From NCBI GenBank assembly GCA_019828595.1, contig JAHQRK010000014.1, forward strand, positions 992,001 to 1,056,000: a stretch of DNA of 64,000 nucleotides, given 5' to 3'. The position numbers and the translations under genes were made by a program. Source of the stretch: Aphanomyces cochlioides (Eukaryota; Oomycota; Saprolegniomycetes; Saprolegniales; Verrucalvaceae). Positions 22,120 through 35,310 of this stretch are shown here, one piece after another; position 1 is the first letter of the stretch, and each line of letters starts with the position of its first letter. The notes beneath the pieces are model-generated. The model was not told the DNA's origin. It made no database searches and was given only the letters and a program-made list of their open reading frames with translations.

Positions 22120-25100
22120 ATGAAGACATCTGTAGTCGCGATATTTGCCGCGACTGCTCATGGCAACGGGATCTCACTGCCTTCTTGCGGCCATTGGACA
22201 CCAACATACCCACGCAATCAAGAGTACAACAATAGTGCATCCATTTCTACGGAGAAGCTCAATGTCCATTTGATTGCCCACACGCACGACGATCCAGGAT
22301 GGCTTCGCACTGTCGATCAGTACTATACCGAACGAGTGGACTACATTCTCGACACAGTTGTAACTGAGCTGGCTAAGAATCCCAATCGACGCTTCATGTA
22401 TGTCGAGCAATCGTTCTTCCAACGATGGTATGATTTTATTGACAAATGCGTCGTCTTACCTATGATATCTATCGAGTGTAGGTGGCGTGAGCAATCTGAA
22501 GAGACCAAGCATCTTGTAAAAAAATTCGTTAAAAGTGGACAATTGGACTTGACAGCCAATGGAGGGTGGGTCATGCATGATGAAGCTACACCACATTATA
22601 CAACGATGCTCGACCAAACTACGTTTGGCCACAAGTTCCTCCTGGAAGAATTCGGGTAGAAAACATCATCAAGTGCTGTGGTAGCTGATCTTTTCGTTGC
22701 ACTAGAGTGCGCCCTCGTATTGGGTGGCAAATTGATCCATTTGGCCATTCATCAACACAAGGATCGCTTTTATCCGCCGGTATCGGCTTTGACGGTCTCT
22801 ATTTTGCTCGAATGGACTACCAAGACTATGATAAACGGCTGCGAGAAAAGAATCTCGGTATTTTCAACCCTCTTTCTAGTATAACTACGATTCTCGGTTA
22901 GAGTTCTTGTGGAAAGCATCTCCATCTCGCAACGAGACAGTGTTTACTGGTAAATTTCATACTTGGTGCTGTATTAAGTCTGAATTCAGGTATGATACAA
23001 GGAGGTTACGGTGCACCTGGAGGCTTTATGTTTTCTGAAGACATCCCGATCAAAGACGATCCATGTCTGCATGACAACAATATTTGTGATCGTATAAAGA
23101 GCTTTGTCGATCAGAGTTTAGATCGAGCTTCTTATACTAAGGGCAAGCTTGAATCCATGAACAAAATATCCTTAAGCTGGCATTCAAAGTAGGAAATCAT
23201 ATCTTTTGGCCCATGGGATCCGACATGGAGTACATCAACGCATTGCGCTGGTTTAAGAATCTAGACAAGTTGATTCACTATGGCAATCAAGAAGGTCGTG
23301 TCAACATTTTGTACTCCACCTTAGGCGAGTACACGGACTTGAAATTGCAAGATAAATCTATTGAATGGGCAGTTAAGACGGACGACTTTTTTCCATATGC
23401 AAACTCCCAAAACGCTTACTGGTATGCTTCTTCGCCCATTGTGCAAACTTCGATTTGATGTAGGTCGGGATATTTTACCAGCCGCCCTGCCTTGAAGCGC
23501 TACACTCGCGTAGCTAATAACCTCTTGCAATCTATTCGCCATTTGGAAGTCTGGACTAAACAGAAATTCTCACACGTACTTGATGCCCCTTGGGCTTTCC
23601 AAATATTACTACTTGTTTTGTAGGTGAACCATTTAGCAGCCAGTGTGGGGCTCGTGCTGCATCATGATAGTTTGAGTGGAACGGAAAAGCAAGTTGTTGC
23701 TGACGATTATGCGGAGAGATTGGCCGATGGTGTTACTCAAGGTCATTTGCGATTGCGAGAGATCCTTTCGTCTGCCTCACTGGACCTGTGCCTGCTGACC
23801 AACGTCAGCATTTGCAATGCTACCAATACGCTCAATCCATTCACATTTATTGTGTACAATCCGTTGCCATTTGCAGCTACATTTAACGTGAACTTACCAA
23901 TTGCATCGTCAAATGCCAAAGTTGAAAGAAGCAATGGCACCACTGTTTCCAGTGCTGTTTTATCCGCTGTCCCAGTATACTCCAAGCCACTTGCCCATGC
24001 TGCTGCAAATGAATTAATTGTTGAGAGTTTAGTGCCGCCGCTGAGTTGGGAAACTTTTCATGTTACCCCTCGCAATGCTCCTGAACATGCGCCAGCTCCA
24101 CCCTCATCCGATGCTGTTGTTCTTGAAAACGAATTTTTGTGTGCTCGGGTAAATTCTGTGTCTGGATCTCTCGAGTCGTTGACTGACAAGCGGTCCAACA
24201 CTACAATCCAAGTTACATCCAAGTTCAAGTATTACCAATCATTTTCTCGAGAAGGTGACGGAACATCTTCTGGGGCTTACCTCTTTCATCCAAACACGTC
24301 AAAAGTTCATCCTCTGCCATCCGTTTCAACTCATGAATGCCGACAAACACCAATAGTTACTTCTTGCTATTTCCACTTTGGTGAATGGGCGACTCTTGAT
24401 TACAGACTGCATTCATGGGATCGCTCACTGGTCGTGGAATGGAAGGTAGAAACCCTTCATGATGGCAAAATTCGTCTGAGAGGAACACATATTAGGTTGG
24501 ACAGATCCCTATTGATGATAATCAAGGCAAAGAAGTAATCTTACGCTTCGATACTTCGCTTAAAACGGAGGTTTGCATTCTATTTATCAACGAATCTTTA
24601 CGAAATCGTGAATAGAAGAAATGGTACACAGACTCGAATGGATTGGAATTTGTAGAGCGCGTTCGAGATTTCCGTGAAACGTGGAATTTAACTCTACACA
24701 ATGAAGAAGAAAGAGTTGCTGCTAATTACGTCCCAATTACAATTGCAGCATATCTACGAGATGAGAACACTCAATTTAATGTCATCACTGACCGAGCTCA
24801 AGGCGCCTCAAGTTTAAAGGATGGTAATCTGCCGAGAATTATTGAAACCATATTGGCATGTTACCCTAGGCTCCCTTGAAATTATGATCCATCGACGTTT
24901 GTTGGGCGACGACTATAGAGGTGTCGGTGAAAGTTTGAATGAAACAGAAACGGTATTCTATTCACAGTATCCAGCGAGATATCACGATGATTAGATTGAA
25001 TTTGCTGATAAGCAGATCCTTAATCAAGGATTAACTGTTCGCGGGGCGATGGCATTGAGCATCGGGAGCCTGGATACAGCCATGGAAACGCTTCGAACTG

Positions 25101-25586
25101 AAATGAATCAACGCTACCTGAATCCTCTTGTCGCTGTCATACCCCACGACAAAACCCTTGCTCTCTCAACTGAGCAGGCTTCATGGGAGCCTCGCTTGCC
25201 ACCCAATGTAGGCTTGACGTCTTTAGAACTTGCGGACAGACCGCATTGCATTCGACTACGACTTTCGCATTTATTTGCAGTCAATGAGCACTCGGTACTT
25301 TATTGCCGCTGGTTACGTGGTCTTTACGTGCTTCTAGGTTTGGTCAAAAAATGCTGAAGTTGACTTAGCTCTCCTCTTGCAAAACGTCTCGTCCAAATTT
25401 CAAATTCACGAATTGAGTCTGACTGGAAATCGTGTGCTGAGAGAAATCAAAGGCACAATGATAGTCATGAAAGCCATGCACGTTCGAGCTTTCCAAGTAT
25501 GCTCTACAAAACATGCTATCTTTGACGCTTCGGATGCCGGGCTGGACGGCTCGGCAGCTGCTCTTTCGTTGCTGAACGATGACTGA
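22120..25586 (+). CDS. GH38 lysosomal-type alpha-mannosidase, copy 1
   Basis: Exons joined by about ten short introns encode a glycoside hydrolase family 38 enzyme. It has an N-terminal signal-like segment, SCGHWTP, and HTHDDPGWL (zinc His and Asp). These are followed by [11 protein letters not shown], the GGWVMHDEA block, and the nucleophile in [13 protein letters not shown] (22725-22765). Later landmarks are [20 protein letters not shown] and [12 protein letters not shown] (second zinc His, 23655-23690), then mannosidase beta domains ending ...SLLNDD. Known family members remove alpha-mannose from N-glycans in lysosomes or vacuoles or after secretion. The intron after SYTKG (about 23140-23190) has a GC donor, where copy 2 has GT. 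It looks intact. It converges on copy 2, with 210 bp between stops. Confidence 0.88.
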
Positions 25587-25796
25587 GGTTGCATATTTCA
25601 TCGACAACTGATTCTTAGGTCTTCAAAGCCTTAACAATCTCATCGTACTCCATCAAATTTACCTTCATCGTTTTATTAAAATGAGGCTGAAACCTTGCTT
25701 AGAACTGAGTGAGGGCTGTCATCATGGTGTAATTGGCGTCGGGCAACTCACTTCCAATAGATGGAATGCAAAAAGAAAATGCAATTATTTATCTTC

Positions 25797-28700
25797 TTAA
25801 AATGCAGGTTCTTCATCGTCGTCGTACTGGCTTGTCAATTTGACCAAGCTAGACACAGAAGCATCGAAGACTGGACTCGACTCATGCGAGCCGTCGCAAA
25901 CTTCAAACAAGTGAACATGCATGGGCTTGAGCACGGCAGTGGTGCCTTCAATCGGGCCAAACTCAATGTTTCCTGTTAAGCCGAGCTCTTTGATGCGGAG
26001 TTTAGGCCAGTGGTTGCCCAAGAGTTGCTTAAAATCAACTGTTGCATCCTTCGACAATTCCTACAAGCACAAGATAAAATTTGGCATACTAACTGAAGCT
26101 TACCGGGTGTTCATTGACAGCGAAGAGATGGGTAAGACGAAGACGGACGCAATGAGGGCATTTCACTTGCAGCGACGTAAGGCCGACATTCACGGGCAAG
26201 CGAGGTTGGAAAGATGCGTGCAAAGGCACTTCGAGCGATTTGTTGTACGGGCCAACAGCGACAAGGGGCTCAAATTGGCGGCGTTCCATTTCTTTGCGAA
26301 GGAAATAAATGGCTTGGTCATGTGGTCCAACCGTAATAGCCAGAGTACCCCGGACAGTCAGCCCTTGCGTTACTTTCTTGTTGTTTGGCAAATCAATCTA
26401 TTCAAAAATGAATAAATAAGACATAAGTAGTGTGCGTACTGTTTCCGTCTCGTTCAAATGCTCACCGACACCCTTGCTATCGTCTGCCAACAATCGTCGA
26501 TGCACCATAATTTCAATTGAACCTGATCAGTATATTTCAGAGAGGGTTTCAAATTGTTGGACTTACCATCTTCCAAACTTGCAACGCCCTGGGCGCGATC
26601 TGTAATCACATTAAATTGTGTCTTAGTATCACGCAAGTATGTTGCGAGGGTAATTGGCACGTAATTCGCCGCAACTTTTTCTTCTTCGTTGTGCAATGTT
26701 AAATTCCAAGTTTCACGGTAGTCGCGAATGCGTTCGACAAATTCCAATCCATTTGAATCAGTGTACCATTTTTTCTGTGTCAGTTTTGAACAACTTGTAA
26801 TAGAAGATGACATCGTACCTCCGTGGCTAGCGACGTATCAAATCGCACAATGACTTCTTTGCCTTGGGCATCTTCAATTGGAATTGGTCCAACCTAGAAA
26901 CCACTCAGAATTGAAAATCACCTTAGATTACCGTCCATTCGACTTCAACATTTTGATCCCATGAGTGCAATTTGTAAGTAAGGGAACCCCATGCGCCAAA
27001 TTGGAACGAGCACGATTGAACATCGTTAATCTTGATACAATTGTGACCCGAGACAGCCCCCAACGGATGCACTTTGGATGTGTTTGGGTGAAACAAATAC
27101 GCACCAGAAGAGGTCGAATCCCCATCTTTGGCATATGCTTGGTAAAAAAGTAACGAAGATTTCACTTTGATTGTCGTGTTGGTGGCCTTGTTTTGCAAGG
27201 ACACAAGCGACCCTGTGTCGGTATCAATTTCAACTCGAACGAAGTTGTTTTCAGCGGTCACAATTGCATCTCGAACGACTGGCCAACTCGTGGACTGGGA
27301 TTTTTCAGATGTCGGCGTGACATGATATGCCAACCAACTCAAGGGCGGGACAACGGCTCGCACAACCAATTGGTTGGCTACGGCATGAGCGATGTCGTGA
27401 CTGTAAACGCGGTTGTAGGGTACAATGGCTGAAGGAACTTTCGTGCCATCAGCTTGGACAACGTTAGCACCAGCTGAAACAATGGGGAGATTGACAGAGT
27501 AAGTGTTCGCTTCAGTCAATGGGTTGTACACAATAAATGTGAAGGATTTATTGGTCGTCGACTGTTCACAAATACTGATATTGGCCAATAAACACACATC
27601 AAACTGTCTACCGACGAGTTCACGGAGTCTTTTTTCTCCAACAGCGACACCTTCTCCCAACCGTTGGGCGTAATCATCAGCGACAGCTTGTTTTTCAGTG
27701 CCAGTAATACCATCGTGATGGAGTGATAGACCAACCGTTGCAGCCAAGTGGTTAATCTACAGAAAACATCAGTTTGAGTCGATATATTAAGTAAAAAAGA
27801 CATACTTGAGTTCCCGGGGCATGGGCCCAGACTTCTAATTGGCGTAGCGATTGCAAAATATTATTAGCAACACGGACATAGCGCTTCAATGCAGGACGGC
27901 TCGTAAAATATCCCGACCTAGATAAATCATTCATTCTATGAACAAAAACATTCAAGATTGACATACCAAAAACCATTTACTTGGTCAGCGTAAGGGAAAA
28001 AGTCGTCCGTCTTGACTGCCCATCGAATTGATTTGTCTTGCAATTTCAAATCCGTGTAGTTGCCCAACGTAGAGTACAAAAAGTTAACCCTGCCTTCTTG
28101 GTTGCCATAGTGGATCAATTTGTCAAGGTTTTTAAACCACTTGAGCGCATTTTGGTACTTAAAGTCCGTCCCCATGGGCCAAAAGACATGATTTCCTTCA
28201 GTATCCGTCAGGAATTATCAGTTCATTACAAAAGCACCTCGTTGATGACTTGCACGTTCCAAGGTCACATCGATAAACTTCTTGATGCGAGCACAAACAT
28301 TATTGTCATGCAGCCATGGGTCATCCTTGATAGGATCATCATCTTCAAAGAAAAATCCATCAGGAGCACCATAACCACTTTGAATCATGCCTACAGGAGT
28401 AAAGATAACTGAAGCATCCACTAAAGCTATCGAGTACCAGTGAAGACAGACTCGTTGCGTGAAGGCGATGGCTTCCAAATAAACTCTACAAATTTTTGAG
28501 AATGCGACCTTTACGTTTTGATTACCCAAATTTTTTTCATCCCTGCGTTTGTCATAATCTTGGTGATCGATGCGAGCGAAATAGAGAGCGTCAAAGCCAA
28601 TGCCTGCAGAAAGAAGCGAGCCTTGCGTCGATGAATGGCCAAAAGGGTCTATTTGCCATCCAATACGTGGTCGCACGCTATTGTCATCCATACGTGAGTA

Positions 28701-29259
28701 TCCGCAACATAAGCCACATTATCTACCCAAATTCTTCCAGCAGGAACTTGTGGCCAAATGCCGTTTGATCCAACATGGACGAATAATGTGGCGTAGCTTC
28801 GTCATGCATGACCCATCCCCCATTGGCCGTCAGATCCAATTGACCATTCTTCACAAGTCTTTTTACGAGATGCTTCATGCCGTGGGACTGTTCACGCCAC
28901 CTACAGGTTTTTATGTCCTCGATCATACTTTTTGCTGTTTACCATCGCTGGAAAAAAGATTGCTCCACATACATAAAACGTCGGTTGGGATTCTTGGCCA
29001 ATTCTGTCACAACAGTATCGAGGATATAATCGACTTCTTGCGTGAAATACTGGTCGACCGTAATGAGCCAACCAGGGTCGTCGTGGGTGTGGGGGATCAA
29101 GTGGACGTTGAGTTTCTCCGTGGAAATCGACGCTTTCGTGTTGTAATGCTGGCCCACCGGGTACTGCGGGGTCCAATGGCCACACGATGGCAGAGGGATC
29201 GTTTCTTCAGCTAGCGCTTTCGACGCTACAAGGGCAGCGACACTGAGCCACACGTGCAT
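25797..29259 (-). CDS. GH38 lysosomal-type alpha-mannosidase, copy 2
   Basis: Mirror-image paralogue of 22120-25586, with the same exon plan. The ATG at 29259 gives a good signal peptide (MHVWLSVAALVASKALA). Active-site pieces are all present: [22 protein letters not shown] (28640-28680) and LHHDGITGTEKQ (27700-27740). The frame ends ...YDDDEEPAF. Proteins of the two copies are clearly diverged, more so than the CRN or ATPase blocks, so this inverted duplication is older. Introns are GT-AG, 44-55 nt. All joins are in frame, so I regard it as functional. Confidence 0.88.
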
Positions 29260-30286
29260 TATCGTCGTCTTGGTCAAATCTGAAGTGAAGATCTTCGAGT
29301 GAACTTCATCAAATGAACTTGGAGAAATGCAAAATTAAACTAAAAATTCAATCCAGCTTCAAGTTAGATACAAATTTCAAATACTATGATTTCGATATTT
29401 ATTTAATATGTATAGAAATTTGAATTAATTTCCAAGAAAATACGGAAGAAAACTATAAATTCTGGATGGAATTGTGGTGGTGGGTGCCGTCAGTTTGCTC
29501 GCGCAATGACGATGTGCACCTGGTTGAGACATCGATGAAAATAGGATCTCATTCCATAATATTGATTCTTTCATTTTCTGCTAGCGATGTAGCTTTAGCT
29601 GGAAGACAGGGATGTCTGGAATGCCATTTCACCGTTTTTCTTGTCCGCTGGAATTCGAAATATACTTGAATAAAGTATGCCAATTGTGTGAGTAGGATAT
29701 TGTACACTGATCGGAGTTCCAGTCAGCTCATGGATAATCGGACGTCCCAGGCCGCATATTTTGATAACAGCGGCCATTGTCTCACTAGGACATGTTCGTA
29801 GAGATGTTAAAATGTCCAACCGTCGTGAGAGAATATTAAAGCATAGGGTTTCATTGATATGTTACAGTACCAGTCTACAAGTACGGTTGGCATTTACGAT
29901 GTCATTGCTCGATGTTCATGTCTAAGCCTACAACGCAGAGCTCCCTGCAAGCTCGACGTTTTTTTCCAAATTATGTACGAAGAAGCGTTTGAACTGTGTA
30001 AGTTTCAAAGGGAAATGACTGCAATTAAAGGTAAATGGCGATATTGAAGGAGGATGGATTTTGGCTGAAGAGCTATTCCTCACGGTACGAGCTCTACCTT
30101 TGTTACGATTTGAATCGTGTGTTGATCGAGTGTCAGTGCCTCCATTTTACGTTTTATGGCTTTGACAAGCTTAGAAAGAATATATCTAAATGTTAACACT
30201 GCATCTTCATGCTGAGGTGTTGAGGAGCATTCGACTTGGTTCTTCTCGCGCCACAGCTGAGGGAGTTGTTGGACTATATTCGACAA
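29260..30286. other. Intergenic, nothing recognised
   Basis: AT-rich upstream of mannosidase 2, then small frames on both strands. The minus-strand frame 30286-30080 follows directly after the stop of the ATPase pseudogene (LSNIVQQLPQLW...) and might be read-through sequence of that gene. Confidence 0.35.
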
Positions 30287-33200
30287 TCAATTCGACGACA
30301 GCTTTTTGACCACAAGCTCAATGCCCACCGCCGAGGCAAGGTTGAGAACACAAAGACCAGCTACATGCCAACAAAAGCCACTTGGCAAGGGGGCTTCAAG
30401 ATCAAACAAACGAACAGCGATGGGGCTTCCTACAGGATCCAAACTTACGACAATAATTCCCTGGGATTGAAATACCAAGGAAAAACCAAGATGACGCACA
30501 TTAGTATAGCCAAGGCTAGCGTGTACCAAACAAAAAGTCGATTTCGCCAAGCTGACTCCCTAAACGAATCTTTCATGTTTGATTTGTTTGAAGGCTATTG
30601 CGAGAATGATGTACTGCCAATGGCCTATCCATAATTTGAATAGCAGTGGAAATAAAGTTAAGTTCCAATGAGCCATGCTATGTTGCTCTCGTACGAGTGA
30701 GCAGTCATGCCTTCTTTTTCGTTAGGATGGAACTTGTAACAGTGGAGCTTCCCCGACGCAATCTCAGGCAACGGGCAAAACCAAGGCTCGCGCTCGGCCA
30801 TCGATAAAGTTGCCCAGGAAAACAATGCGAAGCATAGGAAGTGTCCCCCAACACTCCACAAAATGCTTGGTGCCTAGATTGCACCTTAGTACCACACCTC
30901 GAATAGCATCAAAGTACGAAGAGGGAAGTTGGTGGAACGGATTTGGACAGTTTTTGAGCGGGGGGCGTCTGGAGCATCAAGACGGATATTCCCGAAACAA
31001 CCACAAGGTCATCAAATAAATACTACTACAGCTCTAGAATCATAACTTTGGCGAGGACTAACCTGCCTGCTTGTGAATGTTGCCTCGACGTGGTTGATAA
31101 ACGACACAAGCACAGTATCTATCATGGGATACATGACCATAAATTTGAACGAGGGCAGCGATGCCGTCAAGGCGCATCGCCCCTCACGGATAAGCGTGAC
31201 GACATCTTGGATCGCTTTGTCACGACTTGTAAATGGAGCAACTGGAATATTCACAAATTGTAAAATTTAGATCGAGTTGCTTATGTTTGTACCGATGGAA
31301 GCTTCAGCATCTGAGAGGGCTAATCCAACATGAGCCGCTTTTAGGGCCCCGCAGTCATTTGTGCCGTCGCCAGTCATCCCAACGCATAATCTAAATATCA
31401 ATAAGAGAACAATGGAGACGAAGAATGACTCAGAGTCCATTAGTATCTGAACTATCCACGTTTTCAACTGGGGTTTAATACGTGCGAAGATTTTTGTCTT
31501 TAGCACGAGGTTTGTTAAGTCTGTCGAGCTTGATTGCTTGATAATCTCCAATGCCGATCCCGTTACCTAAATGAAGAGCTTATCATCACTATTCTGAACA
31601 AAGGAAAATACTGTCAAACAACAATCCAAATCCAGTAATGTCGACAGGTCGCCCACTGGTAGCAGCACTGTTGAGGACTACATCCAAAACATGATATTTA
31701 TTGAAGAAATGATCGTACAGGTAAGAGCTGATACATGAGAGATCCATCCGGTGCAACATCGACATAAAGCATGCACGTCGTCAGTCGCATGGAGATTTCT
31801 CTTGCCACTAGCAAACGTTTTGAGCCATTCATACCCTCAAACGTGGTGCATACCGTGCATGGCAGTCAAGGCATTGTCGGCAGTTATTATACGCACATCT
31901 ATATCAGCCGACTCCAAGGTTTGGAATACTTGAGAACTCTCAGGTTTGATCGGATTCTACAACAATCTCTCAGACAACGTAGTTTAAAGCCAAACAAACC
32001 ACAAAAAGAAGAAATCCAGAAAACTTGGCATTGCTCTCCATCTGAGCTCGATCGGTGGTCGTTGCGTCTGTCGTGACGACTTTGGTTGCCAGACCCATGC
32101 AATAATATCCCTGCGATGCATATTGCTGAACTCTGCACTCAAAGTCGGATGGAAGGGATGCAGACTCACAGATCTATAAATTACATTAAACTCGTTATGG
32201 TTTGTCACTGAAGCAATATAGTTACCTCAGTCATCGCTTCAGGTGACCCTTTCACGAATACTCGATAGTTGCCAGTCTCGTTGATCGCTTGAACCACAAC
32301 GGACGAACGTTGCAGTGCAGCGTCAAATGGGAAGCGATGGCAGTAGCGCAGTACGACTTGGTTGTTCTTGAGTATTTCATGTGATGCATTGAGCATATAT
32401 TCAGTAGAAGCAAACATATCACGCTCGAGAGCATATCCGGTGACAACGCCATCGACAACACTAAGACCATGACAGGACGCCAAAGCTAAAGAATGACTGA
32501 GCGGTATAAATGCGACGATGATTATACCGTAGTCAAGGTCTTGTGATGTAGGCTGTGATGTAATCTCAGATCCGTCACAGGGATCCACGCCATGGAAAAT
32601 GAGATGTTCACTTGTCAGCGTTCCCGTCTACAAGGTAAGGCAATTGTCAACACAAATGCGGTTGTAGTTTTTTACTTTGTCAAAGCAGAAACAATTCAAA
32701 TGTCCTGCGATGTTGATTTTCTGTGCGTCAATGCAGAATATTCGTGCTTTGCGAAGCCGAGTAAGAGAGAACCCGACACCGACAGTGAGGATCATAGGCA
32801 ATACTGCTGGAATGGTGGTCGAAATCAAATCAAAGACTGAAATCAAGAGGTCTGCTTGAGTCTTTTCAGCTTTGATCCTACAACACCAATGAGCATTTCC
32901 AACCTCATTCGAAAATTTTACGCGTCGTAAATACGGAGAAGACTTGTTAGACCAGCAACAATCGACAATGCAACCAAGTAGCGATAGCTATCAGAGACTA
33001 TTTGAAAGGGCGGAGTCTCGGGGTGCAGAATTTGCCGGAGCAGTTCGCCTTTATTCGTCGAGAAACCCGTGCGAGTGACGACCGCCCAGACTTCAGCTAA
33101 AGTTGAAACGCTTCATTTTTAAATCAAGGCTATGAAGACAACCTTTGGCTCTCAGCACAATCGAGCCCGAGTAAAAAGTGCGTTCTTGGCACAATCCTTG

Positions 33201-33671
33201 ATCGATTGAGATGGATCGCTGGTATGCTGCTTTGATACTGGAATGGCTGGCAGCAAACGCATTGGAGGGGATTCTTTAGCTGAGTGATTTACCTTCTCCT
33301 GTCAAGGATGCTTCGTCGGCCATGCATTCTCCAGTCAAGATGACCATATCGCCTGGAATAATTTGTTCTTCGATTAACACAATATCTAGGGAGCGATAAG
33401 TGACCGACTTTGCATGAATAAATGTAGTTTCCAACCTCCAACGATGATATCCTCCGAGGGTATCACAATCATTGTGCCATCTCGTCGAACCTATCAAATG
33501 ATTTATGACACGAAGGATAAATGATGCCGTGGACTGTGACGTGGACATGACAGGCAACAAATTCCTCTAATTGGGCTGTATTCGTTGCTTGGGTTACGAC
33601 TTCATACAAAACAGAGCCCATGGCCATAAATAAGACGGCTAAAGCATACGTCGTGTAGACTTCGTAGAGGG
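30287..33671 (-). pseudogene. P5-type ATPase, copy 2, 5'-truncated and broken
   Basis: Parallels copy 1 from LYEVYTTYALAVLF (33671) to the C-terminus (...ELVVKKLSSN). It keeps DKTGTLT (split by the same intron), [11 protein letters not shown] and [17 protein letters not shown]. Three lesions are visible. Everything upstream of 33671 is missing, with unrelated sequence beyond. The exon after the TGE changes frame between IPVSKQHTSDPS and ERTFYSGSIVLRAKG (about 33180-33210). The donor before the GHWQY segment reads GA instead of GT (about 30665). A block 31817-32774 is almost identical to copy 1 (5236-6193), introns included, while flanking exons and introns are well diverged. Confidence 0.85.
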
Positions 33672-33872
33672 GGTTGTTACTATTTGGTGCCCCATAAATG
33701 TATTACTATTTGGTACCTCGTGTTACTAAATGGTCACTACATGTTTTTTGTATTACTATTCAGTACCCCTCCGGATAATATGCAACAGAATCAGTAGAAT
33801 GTGATCTTAAGCTGACACGACAGCTTTTGGACAACAGTGGGGGCAGTTGCAAATTAGTACCCCAACCCCATA
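33672..33872. repeat. Junction sequence with degenerate TTACTATTTGGTACC repeats
   Basis: Starts abruptly where ATPase copy 2 is cut. Four variants of TTACTATTTGGTACC occur at about 33676, 33707, 33722 and 33751, and GCAAATTAGTACCCC is at about 33850. This looks like a subterminal repeat region of a transposon, but no partner end is secure. Confidence 0.4.
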
Positions 33873-34169
33873 CGAGTTAAATGACTTTGAAAATCGAAAC
33901 TTGCACAACATAATATTTCAGAAAAGCCTCCTTCTAGTATAAATTCTCCATTGATAATAGGGTTTCAAAGCGACTGACCATTGTTGCACAGTCACATTGA
34001 GCTTGACAAAAATTCTAGGCTGGCTCAGTTCCTAATCCTCTCAAGTATTGCTTTGTTTCACTGACGTACTACAGTACTGTACACGGATGTGTCCTAGGCG
34101 GAAGAACTTGAGCTACAGTTCACTACACACACAAACACACTCGACGCGACATGGCTGGTATCGTTGGAT
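33873..34169. repeat. Direct repeat R1
   Basis: About 297 bp (begins CGAGTTAAATGACTTTGAAA, ends ...GGTATCGTTGGAT), nearly identical and in the same orientation as 38420-38714. The other copy is the 5' flank of CRN gene 2. R1 has no CRN start beside it, so it is an orphan copy of that promoter-side segment. Confidence 0.85.
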
Positions 34170-34267
34170 ATTGTTCCGTTGATTCCTAGCCTCCCAAACA
34201 ACCCGAGAAGTCTAAGTATTGTGACCTCGTTTTATCACAATTGGTGCGCCTGCCGTGAATAAGTTCA

Positions 34268-34753
34268 ATGGATTCACCTTTATCAAGCGTGTCCCGCGAT
34301 TCAGATTTTGAAGGAAATAGCAACAATGAAAATTGGCCGCAAGCAGCAAACGAAATTACTCCCTGCATGGGGAATGACCAAAAAAACATTGCCTTCCGAG
34401 AGGAAGAAGAACCAACGGCTGCTGTCGAAGAACTGTTGTACGAACTCGAAGACAGTTCCGACCTCGCCGGTCAATTCAAACGCCTGATAACCAAGCGATC
34501 CCAGAGAACCCAAGCATCAAGAGAAAAGTCGAAAGCTTCAGCTATTCCACCTAGCTCATATTTCAAGAATAAGAAGACGCCTGTGCTCCCATCTGAAAAG
34601 TGGAACCCACTCATACCCCTCTCAGGCATATTGGGCTCAGATTTATTGACCCTGAGTAGCATAAGAATAAAGATTCAGGAGGTGCTGCCGGGTGATGTGA
34701 GCGTCAAAGGGAGATGCTGGAGCAAATCAATGATATTTGGGATGGCTCAATAA
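34268..34753 (+). CDS. Hypothetical protein, 161 residues
   Basis: An ATG frame (MDSPLSSVSRDSDFEG...) with an acidic middle (REEEEPTAAVEELLYELEDSSD) and a basic stretch (KRSQRTQASREKSKAS). No domain recognised. It runs into the 5' edge of START fragment B in a different frame, so it may be a chimera made by rearrangement rather than a real gene. Confidence 0.35.
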   Translation: MDSPLSSVSRDSDFEGNSNNENWPQAANEITPCMGNDQKNIAFREEEEPTAAVEELLYELEDSSDLAGQFKRLITKRSQRTQASREKSKASAIPPSSYFKNKKTPVLPSEKWNPLIPLSGILGSDLLTLSSIRIKIQEVLPGDVSVKGRCWSKSMIFGMAQ

Positions 34754-35310
34754 GTTATATCGACCCAGAGGTAAAGTCTACACAGAGTTGTGCAAACCAT
34801 TCATTGAAATTTTGCACAGATTGTCAGTCGAGTATCACCGACAATGACTTACATCCGACGGATCGCTCATACTAATGGAGGCTCTCAACCAAGCAACATT
34901 TTGTACCGTGAATTCAATGAAGATGCCAACCGAACTGTCTTTGTTGGGCAAAACCTGCACGACGACAAATTTGAAATAAAGCCTGTTCGTAACAAAGGCA
35001 TGACTTGGTACGAATTCAACGAGAATTCTTGGATGTTAAATATTGTCATAGGGTGGTTGCCACTCGCCTCGGTACATCATGGACACGTGTGTCGATCTTG
35101 AGCGTCTCGTCACTGTATTTCAATGACAAAGGATTCCTTCCCCTCACTGAACAAGCCAGCAGGATGGGGCTGGCATTGAGTCCATCTCAGGACAGACACG
35201 AAGCATCGTTTGTTCAACAAACGCAAATGGCTTCAATCAAATTTCTGGAGCGTGGCTCGAGTATTTGAAGGATGCTGTTCGGACTGCCCAGACCAACGCA
35301 AAACTATACT
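34683..35310 (+). pseudogene. START-domain gene fragment B
   Basis: Carries the C-terminal half of a START gene. It has an end-of-exon MLEQINDIWDGSISYIDPE, a GT-AG intron (34770-34825), MTYIRRIAHTNGGSQ..., another intron, then the last exon. From about 34753 on it is almost identical to gene A (12721-13281). A one-base deletion (CTTCAATC against CTTGCAATC, about 35236) shifts the frame and gives MASIKFLERGSSI then stop. The N-terminal exons are absent. Dead fragment. Confidence 0.8.
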
